Part shown: one piece after another, positions 1 through 7,377 of the stretch
How the letters are laid out: each line of letters opens with the position of its first letter
Position numbering within the stretch: position 1 is the first letter of the stretch
NCBI GenBank assembly: GCA_029863105.1
Contig: JAOTWC010000006.1
Location: 1 to 19,086, forward strand
Source: Gemmatimonadota bacterium
Lineage (GTDB): Bacteria > Gemmatimonadota > Gemmatimonadetes > Palauibacterales > Palauibacteraceae
Length of the DNA stretch: 19,086 nt
Reading direction: 5' to 3'
Made by a program: the position numbers and the translations under genes
Notes under the pieces: model-generated
Seen by the model: only the letters and a program-made list of their open reading frames with translations
Databases searched by the model: none
What the model was told of the DNA's origin: nothing

Positions 1-1058
1 ACGTACGTCGGCGCCGTCACGTCGACGAAGTCCGACACGCCTGGTGCGCTCGAGGAGCGCGGCAGGCTGAACGTCGCCGCCTCGCCGAATTCCGGACGGC
101 CGCCCGCGCCGTCACAGAAGCTCGCGATGTCACAGGTGTCGAACCCGTTGATCACGTAGTGGCGGGGCTCGAGTTCCGTCCCGCTCCCGTCCTGACCCGA
201 TGCCGTGCCCGCGAAGAAGAACGTGAGGGGGCCGGCGATCGGTCCGCCCAGCGTCAACTCCGCCCGATTGAAGTTCGTGCGCCAGGCGTCAGGCCCGAGC
301 TGGTCGCTCATCACTTCCATGGATCCGGTGAACGCCGGACCGCCCGAACGTGTGACGAAGCTGACGATACCCGACTGCGCGTCGCCGAACTCGGCCGAGA
401 AGGCTCCGATGTTGACGTCGACCTGCTCGAGCGCGTTCGTCGGCAGCGCGATATTGTCGGACGTTCCCGTACCGAAACCACGCGTCAGCACGCCGTTGAT
501 CACGACGGCTTCCTCGTTCGGTCGGCCGCCGCGGATCGTGCGCCCTCGGTTGGTCTCGACCACACCCGGCTGCAACACGACGATGCTCGACGCATTGTCG
601 AGCGGCAGCTGATCGATGGTCTCACCCTGCACGATCGACTTGGTCGACGTCTGGTCGCGCGGCACCAGCGGGTTGCGCTCGCCCTCTACCGTGATCGCCT
701 CGAGCACTACGGCCGAGGCCCCCAGCTGGAAGTTGAGCGTCGTTGTCTGACCGGCCAGGATTCGCTCGTCGCTGACTTCCACCGCACGATAGCCGATGTA
801 TTCGGCGCGAACCGTCTGAAGCCCGGCGTGCACTTCGTTGATGAAGTAGAAACCCTGGTCGTTAGTAAGATTGCCGAATGTCGTACCGACTACGGTAACC
901 TGCGCCCCCGCGATGGGAGCACCGGTCGCTTCATCGGTGACTCGGCCCTGGATCTTCCCGTTGCTCTCCTGGCCGAACAGCGGGCTGGCGATAAACAGCG
1001 CCAACCCGGCCGCAGCCAGACTCGAACGAAAAGCCCCTCTGAACCAATTACGCAGCAT
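1..1058 (-). CDS. TonB-dependent outer-membrane receptor with N-terminal carboxypeptidase-regulatory-like domain (partial, 3' end outside window)
   Basis: The reverse strand is open from an ATG at 1058 to the window edge, about 352 residues. A GAGGAGG ribosome binding site lies 8 bases before the ATG. Residues 1-31 form a signal peptide (basic MLRNWFRGAFR, hydrophobic core, likely cleavage after SPLFG before QE). About residues 36-110 are a carboxypeptidase-D regulatory-like beta-sandwich (IQGRVTDEATGAPIAGAQV, then NDQGFYFINEV and YIGYRAVEVS). A TonB receptor plug domain follows, with TIDQLPLDNASSIVVLQPGV, RGGRPNEEAVVINGV, an ALEQVDVNIGAFSAEFGDA stretch and IVSFVTRSGG. The beta-barrel begins near GGPIAGPLTFFF. 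Such receptors import large or scarce substrates across the outer membrane using TonB energy. The substrate cannot be told from this part. The TonB box is not clear, and the C-terminal barrel is missing only because the window ends. Confidence 0.9.
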   Translation of the reverse strand, partial: MLRNWFRGAFRSSLAAAGLALFIASPLFGQESNGKIQGRVTDEATGAPIAGAQVTVVGTTFGNLTNDQGFYFINEVHAGLQTVRAEYIGYRAVEVSDERILAGQTTTLNFQLGASAVVLEAITVEGERNPLVPRDQTSTKSIVQGETIDQLPLDNASSIVVLQPGVVETNRGRTIRGGRPNEEAVVINGVLTRGFGTGTSDNIALPTNALEQVDVNIGAFSAEFGDAQSGIVSFVTRSGGPAFTGSMEVMSDQLGPDAWRTNFNRAELTLGGPIAGPLTFFFAGTASGQDGSGTELEPRHYVINGFDTCDIASFCDGAGGRPEFGEAATFSLPRSSSAPGVSDFVDVTAPTY

Positions 1059-1187
1059 TGATCCACCCTCCTCGGGCAGTAAGGAGAACTGTCGACCTTT
1101 CCTCGGCCACGGAAAACGCGCACGGGAACTCATGTTCCCCGTGCCTCCGGTGACCCGGTCAACAAAAGAATTAGAGACGACTGTGCG

Positions 1188-1208
1188 GGAAGTCGACGGC
1201 CGACTTCC
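1188..1208 (-). other. Perfect 8-bp inverted repeat (hairpin) in the receptor leader
   Basis: On the minus strand, GGAAGTCG and CGACTTCC flank a five-base loop (GCCGT), about 130 bases before the receptor start codon. No T-run follows directly; a T-rich patch comes about 17 bases later. It is therefore not a textbook intrinsic terminator. It could be a leader RNA structure or a protein binding site. Confidence 0.5.
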
Positions 1209-1510
1209 GGAGATGCGAACAAACGTAGAGCCGATAGTGCCCTCCCCGTCTGTTGAGGAAACTCGCTTGCCGGTTTCGAACCTGCTCAATGCCGGCGCTT
1301 CGCAATGAAACCCGGTAGTGACGACGAACCGAGACGCGCCCGCAGCCCTCCGCCGCGAAGCAGCCTCCGTCGTAATCACCTCGACACCAAAGTCGATGCT
1401 ATCTCTATAAATAATATGCGCTTACGGCGCACCCTCGTCGACCGGCAAGTGGTCTCCCTGGAGGAAACCCGTCGTCGCGCCCCGCAGTCAACGGGCTGCA
1501 ACGTTCCAAC

Positions 1511-1539
1511 AGGTTAGACGGCCCCGTGTTACATGTCAA
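1511..1539 (-). promoter_or_regulatory. Candidate sigma70-type promoter for the TonB receptor
   Basis: On the minus strand a perfect -35 TTGACA (1534-1539) is followed after exactly 17 bases by TAACCT (1511-1516), which keeps the first, second and last bases of the -10 consensus. Transcription would start near 1503 and give a leader of about 445 bases before the receptor ATG at 1058. The perfect -35 and optimal spacing support it; the weak -10 and the long leader count against it. Confidence 0.45.
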
Positions 1540-1573
1540 CATTCGGAGGTCGCTGTCCTCGAGTACGGGCATG

Positions 1574-2839
1574 TCAACCCCTGTCCGCCTGACCCTCCGG
1601 AGACGAGCCGTCATCGTCCCTGACTTCCGCACCGTCGATCTCCAGGCGAACGAATTTCCGCCTTCCTCTCTGTAAAACGTACGTTCCCGGCGAAAGATGA
1701 CAGTCCGGATCGTCGAGACTGCGGCCGTCGATCCGGACGCCCCCCTGTTCCAGCACACGTCTTGCCTCCGAGGTGGAGGTGGCGAGCCCGGCGTCCTTCA
1801 GGACGCGGGCGATCCAGATGTGCTCTCCCGGCGCACATGCCATTCGAACCGTGGGCATGTCTTCCGGGACGTCGCCCGCCCGGTGCACGCGGTCGAATCC
1901 CTCGCGCGCACGCACACCCGCCTCTGCGCCTTGGTAGCGCTCGACGATTCGCTCGGCGAGTCGGCGCTTCGCGCTGAGCGGATCCGTGTGCGCCAGGTCG
2001 AGCCAGGCCGCGCGCTCGTCCCCCTCCGCTCCCGAAGCGAGTTCGATCCACTCGGGGAGCAGCACGTCCGGAATCGACATCGTTCGTCCGAACATCTCGC
2101 CCGGGGGCATGGTGAGCCCCACGGTATTGTCGTATGACTTGGACATCTTCTGCTCGCCGTCCGTGCCGCGCAGGAGAGGCACGGTCAGGCAGACCTGCGG
2201 CTCCTGGCCCTCCCGTTCCTGCAGCGTGCGGCCCAGGAGCAGGTTGTAGGTCTGATCCGTGCCGCCCAGCTCCACGTCCGCGCGGAGCACGACCGAGTCG
2301 TAGGCCTGCATCATCGGGTAGATGAACTCGCCGAGCGTGATCGGCTGCTGAGCCGCATATCGGCGCGCGAAGTCTTCACGCTCGAGCATGCGGGCGACGG
2401 TATAGAGGGAGGTGAGCCGCAGCACCTCCTCCAGGCCCAGTTTCCCCAGCCATTCGCTGTTGCGGCGAAGGATGGTTCGATCCGGGTCCAGGATCGTGAA
2501 CACCTGATCGGCGTATGTCTTCAGGTTCTGTTCGATTTCGTCGCGGCTGACCATGGGCCGCGTGCCGCTCTGGCCGGAAGGATCGCCAACCAGAGCCGTG
2601 AAGTCGCCGATCACGAACACGACCTGGTGGCCGAGTTGCTGGAACGTGCGCAGCTTGTGGATGGATACCGCATGCCCGATATGGAGATCGGGCCGCGTCG
2701 GATCGAATCCCTGCTTTATGATGAGCGGGTTTCCGGACTCACGCGAACGCGCGAGCTTCCGTTCCAGCTCCGGTTCCGGGATGATCTCGGCGACGCCCTG
2801 CCGAATCTGTGCGAGTTGCTCGTCGACTGGGAGAAACAT
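1574..2839 (-). CDS. tyrS: Tyrosyl-tRNA synthetase
   Basis: Charges tRNA-Tyr with tyrosine using ATP in the cytoplasm (class I aminoacyl-tRNA synthetase). With the start at 2839 it has 421 residues. The class I signatures are HIGH at 53-56 (within PTRPDLHIGHA) and KMSKS at 231-235 (GEQKMSKSYDN). The tyrosine-site region LGGTDQTYN is at 191-199. An S4 RNA-binding domain fills about 345-412 (IARVLKDAG through SEARRVLEQGGVRIDG). It matches the longer TyrRS subclass known from Thermus-type bacteria rather than the E. coli type. The start is uncertain: the frame stays open upstream, with ATG codons also at 2869 and 2887. I chose 2839 because the conserved N-terminal helix (LPVDEQLAQIRQG) starts right there and the 10-codon extension has poor third-position GC. 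None of these starts has a good ribosome binding site. The gene is divergent from the PBP gene. Confidence 0.95.
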   Translation of the reverse strand: MFLPVDEQLAQIRQGVAEIIPEPELERKLARSRESGNPLIIKQGFDPTRPDLHIGHAVSIHKLRTFQQLGHQVVFVIGDFTALVGDPSGQSGTRPMVSRDEIEQNLKTYADQVFTILDPDRTILRRNSEWLGKLGLEEVLRLTSLYTVARMLEREDFARRYAAQQPITLGEFIYPMMQAYDSVVLRADVELGGTDQTYNLLLGRTLQEREGQEPQVCLTVPLLRGTDGEQKMSKSYDNTVGLTMPPGEMFGRTMSIPDVLLPEWIELASGAEGDERAAWLDLAHTDPLSAKRRLAERIVERYQGAEAGVRAREGFDRVHRAGDVPEDMPTVRMACAPGEHIWIARVLKDAGLATSTSEARRVLEQGGVRIDGRSLDDPDCHLSPGTYVLQRGRRKFVRLEIDGAEVRDDDGSSPEGQADRG

Positions 2840-2876
2840 TCGGCCGGCACGCCCTGTACCTGAGGTCATGGAGTCG

Positions 2877-2898
2877 CGACCGGACATGTCCGCGGTCG
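2877..2898. promoter_or_regulatory. Interrupted palindrome between tyrS and the PBP gene (candidate operator or leader hairpin)
   Basis: A perfect 12-bp palindrome CGGACATGTCCG (2881-2892) is extended by the outer arms CGACC (2877-2881) and GGTCG (2894-2898), with a two-base asymmetry. It lies between the two divergent genes, just downstream of a possible tyrS start point. It could be a binding site for a dimeric regulator, or a hairpin in tyrS mRNA. Confidence 0.35.
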
Positions 2899-2905
2899 AG
2901 GCGCA

Positions 2906-2934
2906 AGGATAGAGATGGCACAGAACCGAAGCAA
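2906..2934 (-). promoter_or_regulatory. Weak candidate promoter for tyrS
   Basis: On the minus strand, TTGCTT (2929-2934) is followed after 17 bases by TATCCT (2906-2911). It predicts a start near 2899, at the edge of the palindrome at 2877-2898, and a 30 to 60-base leader depending on the tyrS start codon. The hexamers match consensus at 3/6 and 4/6, so this is only a suggestion. It overlaps the beginning of the divergent PBP gene. Confidence 0.3.
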
Positions 2935-5134
2935 GCACTTGGGACAACTCGCGGCGTGGATCGTTGGGGCTCTCGGGCGTATCCGCGATCTACCCGCGTG
3001 GTTCCGGTCACGCACGACCGCCCGCGCACGATGGATCATCGGCTCCGGACTCGCGGCGGGGCTCGCCCTGGGCGTCGGCCTGGCCTGGGGGGCCTGGATT
3101 CACATCTGCGACGACTGCCCATCGATCGCCCAGATCTATGCGTTCGAGCCGAAGGAGGCGACGAGCGTCTATGCCGCCGACGGTTCGCTGCTCCACGAAT
3201 TCGCCGTCGAGCGCAGGACCGCCGTCGCGTTCACCGATATCCCGCCACACGTGATCGAGACCTTCGTGGCCGTGGAGGACCGCCGATTCTGGAGACACCA
3301 CGGAATCGACTACGTGCGATCGTTCAGGGCGTTTCTCGACCTGCTGCTGGGCGGCTTCGGGAGCGGGGGCGGGAGCACGATCACGCAGCAGCTCGCCGGC
3401 AACATGTTCAGCTCGGCGGTGGACAGGCAGGACATCTCCGTACGACGCAAACTGCGGGAGATGAAGGTGGCCCGGTCGCTGGAATCTGCGTTCACCAAGG
3501 AAGAGATCCTCGAAGCGTACCTGAACCAGATCAACTTCGACGGCGTGTACGGCATCCAGAGTGCGGCACAGTATTACTTCGACAAGGACGCGTCGGAGCT
3601 GAATCTCCCCGAGGCGGCCATGCTGGCGGCCATGCCGCGGGCACCGCGGCGATACAACCCGATCAGGAACCCGGATCGCGCGCTGGGCCGGCGTAACCTG
3701 GTACTGACGGTCATGGAGAGGCAGGGGTTGATCAGCGGACGCGCGGCCGAAGCCGCTCGCGCGTTTCCAATCCTCGTACAGCAAGGCGGACACGAGAAAA
3801 CGACGGCTCCGTACTTCGTCGAGTGGGTTCGCCAGATCATGCTGGACCGATACGGGTCCCGGCTGTACGAAGACGGATTGAAGATCTACACGACGCTCGA
3901 TCCGAATCTGCAGCAGGTCGCCGACTCCGCCGTTCAGGCCCAGTTGCAATGGGTAGAAAGACAACCGGGCTTCCGCGCACCCACGTATGCCGAGACCCGA
4001 GAATGGTCGGCCGAGGATCTCGCCGTCTCGGAGATGCCCTACCTGCAGGGCATGTTCATCGCGCTCGATCCGGCGACCGGCGACGTGCTTGCGCTGGTCG
4101 GCGGCCGTGATTTCGAAGACTCCGAGTACAACCGCGCCGTTCAGGCCGTGCGGCAGGCGGGCTCGGGATTCAAACCGTTCGTCTATACCGCCGCCATCGC
4201 GGCGGGTATTCCTGCCTCGGAGATCGTGTTTGACACGCCGATCGAATTCGACCAGCCCGATGGCACGATCTGGTCGCCGCGCAACTTCACGGGTCGGTTC
4301 CTCGGGCCGATCACGATGCGCGAGGCTCTGATCCATTCGATCAACATCGTGGCGGTAAAGATCGGCGTTCGGGTGGGGATCGAGACCGTCGCGCAGTATG
4401 CGCACCGCATGGGGATCACCACCGAGGTGCCCCGGTTTCCCTCGACCGCGATCGGCTCTGCATCGGTCAAGCCGATAGAAATGACCGAGGCCTACAGCGT
4501 GTTCGCCAACCTCGGCGTGCGCGCCGAACCGCGACCCATCCTGCGGGTCGAAAACGTGAGGGGCGAGATCCTGTGGAGCGTTCCGGTCGAACGGGAGGAG
4601 GTGCTCGACGCGGAAACGGCATGGATCATGGTGTCGATGATGCGAGACGCGGTTGACCGGGGTTCAGGCATCCGGGTGCGCGCGCTTGGCGTACCGCGGG
4701 ATATCCCGGTTGCAGGGAAGACGGGGACGACGAACGACCTGTATGACGCCTGGTTCCACGGATTCACTCCCGATCTGGTCACGACGACGTGGATCGGCTT
4801 CGATCGGCCGAGCCGTATCCGGCTGGACGCCCAGGGAGGACAGGACGCCGCACCGATCAACGCGATGGTGCTGAAATCCTACTATGAGAACCATGCGGCA
4901 CCCGCACCCTGGGCCAGGCCCAGCACCCTGGTCGAGCGCGACGTCGATCGCACGACCGGACTGCTCGCGAACGCCTGGTGTCCGGTCCACCTCCTGTACA
5001 CGGAGTTTTATCTGCCGGGAACGGAACCACGCGAAACGTGCGACGTCCATGGACCCTGGGGCACGCTCCTCCGCCCGGAGAGGCAGGAAGCGGATTCCGC
5101 CGCCGCCCCGATTACGGACGACTTCGAGTTCTGA
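2915..5134 (+). CDS. Class A penicillin-binding protein (bifunctional peptidoglycan glycosyltransferase/transpeptidase, PBP1A type)
   Basis: Polymerises lipid II into glycan strands and cross-links the stem peptides, anchored in the inner membrane. The protein has 739 residues, normal for the family. A short basic cytoplasmic tail precedes a membrane anchor at about 40-62. The GT51 glycosyltransferase domain follows: AVEDRRFWRHHGID at 119-132, with catalytic Glu121, then GGGSTITQQ at 151-159. The transpeptidase domain has SGFK at 417-420 (nucleophile Ser417), SIN at 475-477 and KTGTT at 602-606. All catalytic motifs are intact. A C-x-x-C pair (65 and 68) sits just outside the membrane. The C-terminus carries a cysteine/histidine segment (CPVH and CDVHG). 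AAGGA lies 6 bases before the ATG and decides the start. The gene converges with and overlaps the nucleoside phosphorylase gene by 23 bases. Confidence 0.95.
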   Translation: MAQNRSKHLGQLAAWIVGALGRIRDLPAWFRSRTTARARWIIGSGLAAGLALGVGLAWGAWIHICDDCPSIAQIYAFEPKEATSVYAADGSLLHEFAVERRTAVAFTDIPPHVIETFVAVEDRRFWRHHGIDYVRSFRAFLDLLLGGFGSGGGSTITQQLAGNMFSSAVDRQDISVRRKLREMKVARSLESAFTKEEILEAYLNQINFDGVYGIQSAAQYYFDKDASELNLPEAAMLAAMPRAPRRYNPIRNPDRALGRRNLVLTVMERQGLISGRAAEAARAFPILVQQGGHEKTTAPYFVEWVRQIMLDRYGSRLYEDGLKIYTTLDPNLQQVADSAVQAQLQWVERQPGFRAPTYAETREWSAEDLAVSEMPYLQGMFIALDPATGDVLALVGGRDFEDSEYNRAVQAVRQAGSGFKPFVYTAAIAAGIPASEIVFDTPIEFDQPDGTIWSPRNFTGRFLGPITMREALIHSINIVAVKIGVRVGIETVAQYAHRMGITTEVPRFPSTAIGSASVKPIEMTEAYSVFANLGVRAEPRPILRVENVRGEILWSVPVEREEVLDAETAWIMVSMMRDAVDRGSGIRVRALGVPRDIPVAGKTGTTNDLYDAWFHGFTPDLVTTTWIGFDRPSRIRLDAQGGQDAAPINAMVLKSYYENHAAPAPWARPSTLVERDVDRTTGLLANAWCPVHLLYTEFYLPGTEPRETCDVHGPWGTLLRPERQEADSAAAPITDDFEF

Positions 5135-6440
5135 CCCGGCCCAGAATCATCGGCATCGCCTCGACGGGAGCTTCCCCCAGGGTGACCGCAGCCGCCACTC
5201 GGTCCACGGCCATAGCGGCCGAGTCATCGTCTTTCGCGTGGACGATCACGAGAGGCTGACCTCGTTCGACGGCCTCGCCCACGCGGCATCGCACGTCGAA
5301 TCCGACAGCGGGGTCGATCTTGTCGTCCACCGTCATCCTGCCGGCGCCGAGCTGTACGGCTCCCATTCCGATCTGTCGGGCGTCAAGCAAGGTGACATAG
5401 CCGGCGGCGGGAGCGACGAAGTCCCGCGTCACGGGAGCCGATGGAAGGAGATCCAAGTTATCGGTCACGCCAGGATCGCCCCCCTGCCGTTCGATCAGTC
5501 GGGCGAAGCGGTCCAGCGCCGAGCCGCCGTCGAGCAACGCGGCAAGCTCGGATCGCACGGCGTTCGGATCACCCCGGGTGCCGCCGACCATCACGGCCTC
5601 GACACATAGATCCAGCGTCACGTCCCGCAGGTCCGGCGGACCTGCGCCACGCAGACACTCCACAGCCTCCCGAACCTCCAGGGCGTTGCCGACCATGCAG
5701 CCCAGTGGTTCATCCATCGCCGTCAGCAGGGCACTCGCGCGAAGCCCCAGCGATTCCGCGAGCTCGACCATGGTCTCCGCGAGAACGCGGGCCGACGACG
5801 CATCGGGCATGAAGGCACCGCGCCCGACTTTCACGTCGAGCACGAGACCACTGATTCCTTCGGCGACCTTCTTCGATACGATGCTGGCAGAGATCAGCGG
5901 GACCGACTCGACCGTGCCCGTGACATCGCGCAGACCGTAGAGTCGACCGTCGAGTGGCGTGATCTGGTGCGTCTGGCCGATCATCGCGCAGCCGAGCTCA
6001 TCGACGGTGGCGCGAAACTCGTCCAGCCCGAAGTCGGTGCGGAACCCGGGGATTGACTCGAGCTTGTCGAGCGTGCCGCCCGTGTGACCGAGCCCGCGGC
6101 CCGACATCATCGGCACACGGAGGCCGAATTCCGCCAGGAGGGGCGCCAAAACCAGCGACACCTTGTCGCCGACTCCGCCCGTGGAGTGCTTGTCGACAGC
6201 CGGCGCAGATCCCTCTGAGAAGTCGAGGCGCTCGCCAGAATCGATGATGCAGCGGGTCATCGCCTGCAATTCGGAGGGGTTCAGACCCCGGAAGAAGACG
6301 GCCATCAGCATGGCCGACATCTGGTAGTCCGCCACATCCCCACGCAGGAACGCTTCTAGAAAGGACTGCAACTCCGCGGCATCGAGCGTACCGCCATCCC
6401 GCTTGCGCTCTATGAGCGCTGCCGGGTGCAACAACGTCAA
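5112..6440 (-). CDS. deoA: Pyrimidine-nucleoside / thymidine phosphorylase
   Basis: Catalyses reversible phosphorolysis of pyrimidine nucleosides to the base and (deoxy)ribose-1-phosphate, in nucleoside salvage. The 442 residues match the family length. Visible are the N-terminal helical part (LIERKRDGGTLDAAELQSF), the phosphate-binding signature DKHSTGGVGDK at 83-93, MSGRGLGHTGGTLDKLESI at 112-130, and the C-terminal PYNP domain (APAAGYVTLLDARQIGMGAVQLGAGR, then the IDPAVGFDVRCRVGE region). Whether it prefers thymidine only (deoA) or also uridine (pdp) cannot be settled here. The start is a TTG that overlaps the stop of the upstream YtxH-like gene (TTGA) and has no ribosome binding site of its own, so translation is probably coupled. 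In-frame TTG codons 3 and 4 are alternatives. The 3' end overlaps the convergent PBP gene by 23 bases. Confidence 0.93.
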   Translation of the reverse strand: MTLLHPAALIERKRDGGTLDAAELQSFLEAFLRGDVADYQMSAMLMAVFFRGLNPSELQAMTRCIIDSGERLDFSEGSAPAVDKHSTGGVGDKVSLVLAPLLAEFGLRVPMMSGRGLGHTGGTLDKLESIPGFRTDFGLDEFRATVDELGCAMIGQTHQITPLDGRLYGLRDVTGTVESVPLISASIVSKKVAEGISGLVLDVKVGRGAFMPDASSARVLAETMVELAESLGLRASALLTAMDEPLGCMVGNALEVREAVECLRGAGPPDLRDVTLDLCVEAVMVGGTRGDPNAVRSELAALLDGGSALDRFARLIERQGGDPGVTDNLDLLPSAPVTRDFVAPAAGYVTLLDARQIGMGAVQLGAGRMTVDDKIDPAVGFDVRCRVGEAVERGQPLVIVHAKDDDSAAMAVDRVAAAVTLGEAPVEAMPMILGRVRTRSRP

Positions 6441-6757
6441 CTGCGCAGCCGATCGCGTCCGTGCTCGACGGCCTCGGTCAGCCGCTCCCCGGTCTCGTCC
6501 ACCCGGCGCCTGGCGTCACGGGCAATCCGCCGTGCGTCCCGCCGTGTCCGATCTGCGATCCGACTCGTCTCGTCTCGAACTTCGCCGACTTTCTCGGCCG
6601 CCGTCTCGGACCACTCGCCGGCCTTGCGGGCGATCCGGCGTCGGGTGCGCTTGCCGCTCTGGGGGGCCAGCAGGATCGCAGATACGGTTCCTATCAGAGC
6701 GCCAATCGTGAGCCCCGCGATAAACGTGGCGGCGTCGTGGATTTCCTCATGTTCCAT
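6437..6757 (-). CDS. YtxH-like small membrane protein
   Basis: The product is 106 residues. One hydrophobic segment at about 12-31 (FIAGLTIGALIGTVSAILLA) runs into the family hallmark LLAPQSGKRTRRRI. The rest is a highly charged amphipathic helix or coiled coil rich in Arg, Glu and Ala. This is the architecture of YtxH-domain proteins (often annotated as general-stress or gas-vesicle-like). Their biochemical role is not known, and none is claimed here. AGGGAG lies 7 bases before the ATG. The stop overlaps the TTG start of the phosphorylase gene by two bases, so the two genes form one transcript. The upstream region is shared with the divergent ruvX operon. Confidence 0.8.
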   Translation of the reverse strand: MEHEEIHDAATFIAGLTIGALIGTVSAILLAPQSGKRTRRRIARKAGEWSETAAEKVGEVRDETSRIADRTRRDARRIARDARRRVDETGERLTEAVEHGRDRLRS

Positions 6758-6893
6758 GTCAGTACTCCCTGGCGGGCGGACCGCCGATTATCTATGGCTC
6801 GGGACGGCGGAGAACTCCGCGTCCGGCGAGACGAGCATGATCCCCGCAACCCGGCTATGTTCGCCGAGATCGAGGCCTCTGCACGGCACACAC

Positions 6894-6909
6894 ATACTAT
6901 AATACTATA
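6894..6909. promoter_or_regulatory. AT-rich tandem octamer with perfect -10 box, divergent promoter region
   Basis: ATACTATA occurs twice in direct tandem (6894-6901 and 6902-6909). The junction makes a perfect TATAAT on the plus strand (6898-6903). TATAGT and TATTAT boxes appear on the minus strand. The 167-base gap separates the divergent YtxH-like and ruvX genes, and this is its only AT-rich part. No good -35 lies 16-18 bases upstream on either strand, so strand and strength are uncertain. A plus-strand start near 6910 would give a 15-base leader before the ruvX ATG at 6925. Confidence 0.45.
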
Positions 6910-6924
6910 CGATTTCGCTCACCG

Positions 6925-7377
6925 ATGGGTCCATTGAACCAGGACGTCCCCGGAAGGATCATGGCAGTTGACTATGGCCGTCGCAGAATCGGCATCGCGG
7001 CCTCGGATCCGCTGCGGGTCGTTTCGAAGCCCCGGTGCGTCGTGGAGGCCGGACGGCCGCCCGACCGGCCCACGCCGGAACTCCTGGCTCTCGTCGGAGA
7101 ACTGGAGCCGACGACGATCGTCGTCGGAATCCCGGTCAACATGGATGGAACGGAAGGCGAGATGGCCCGCGAGGCCCGTGCGTTCTCGCAGCGGTTGGCC
7201 GCGGAATCCGGTGTACCGGTGGTCGAACGCGATGAGCGCCTCAGCACCGTCGAAGCGGAGCGTACCATTCAACAACTCGGATTGCCCAAGAAGAAGCGTG
7301 AGCAGCGTGGCCTGCGCGACATGCTGGCCGCGGCGATTCTGCTGGAGGACTATCTGAAGGAAGAGGACTCGGGATGA
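6925..7377 (+). CDS. ruvX: RuvX/YqgF-family putative pre-16S rRNA nuclease (Holliday junction resolvase-like)
   Basis: A 150-residue RNase H-fold protein. In E. coli, YqgF is needed for 16S rRNA 5' maturation; the Holliday junction resolvase name comes from structural similarity. Seen here are beta-strand 1 with the metal-binding Asp (RIMAVDYG, Asp16), RIGIAASDP, IVVGIPVNMDGTEGEMA, the DERLST segment at 103-108 and the C-terminal RDMLAAAILLEDYL with Asp132. All are expected in an active member. I took the ATG at 6925 because the family strand begins at Arg-Ile, before the next ATG at 6961. The second ATG has a GGAAGG only 3 bases away, so it remains possible. The stop overlaps the mltG start (ATGA). 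Confidence 0.93.
   Translation: MGPLNQDVPGRIMAVDYGRRRIGIAASDPLRVVSKPRCVVEAGRPPDRPTPELLALVGELEPTTIVVGIPVNMDGTEGEMAREARAFSQRLAAESGVPVVERDERLSTVEAERTIQQLGLPKKKREQRGLRDMLAAAILLEDYLKEEDSG

Larger units (their letters stand above)
1059..1573. other. Gene-free 515-base stretch: probable promoter and long leader of the TonB receptor
   Basis: No open frame here has coding character. The composition is less GC-rich than the genes, with an AT-rich patch at 1402-1419. It lies between the tyrS stop and the receptor start, both on the minus strand, so it should hold the tyrS 3' end and the receptor leader. I see a sigma70-like promoter (1511-1539) and a perfect 8-bp-stem hairpin (1188-1208). I see no hairpin followed by a T-run that would terminate tyrS, and no riboswitch class that I recognise. 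In particular, no cobalamin box is visible. Confidence 0.6.

Noticed and set aside
1059..1573. Cobalamin riboswitch upstream of the TonB receptor
   Set aside because: No B12-box-like core or expected conserved elements could be found on the minus strand.
1532..1578. Direct repeat CATGTCAAC at 1532-1540 and 1570-1578
   Set aside because: One copy is part of the promoter -35 and the other overlaps the tyrS stop; two 9-base copies are too little to claim a binding site.
3008..4405. Long open frame antisense to the PBP gene
   Set aside because: No recognisable domain; it mirrors a complete PBP with all motifs. Long antisense frames are expected at this GC content.
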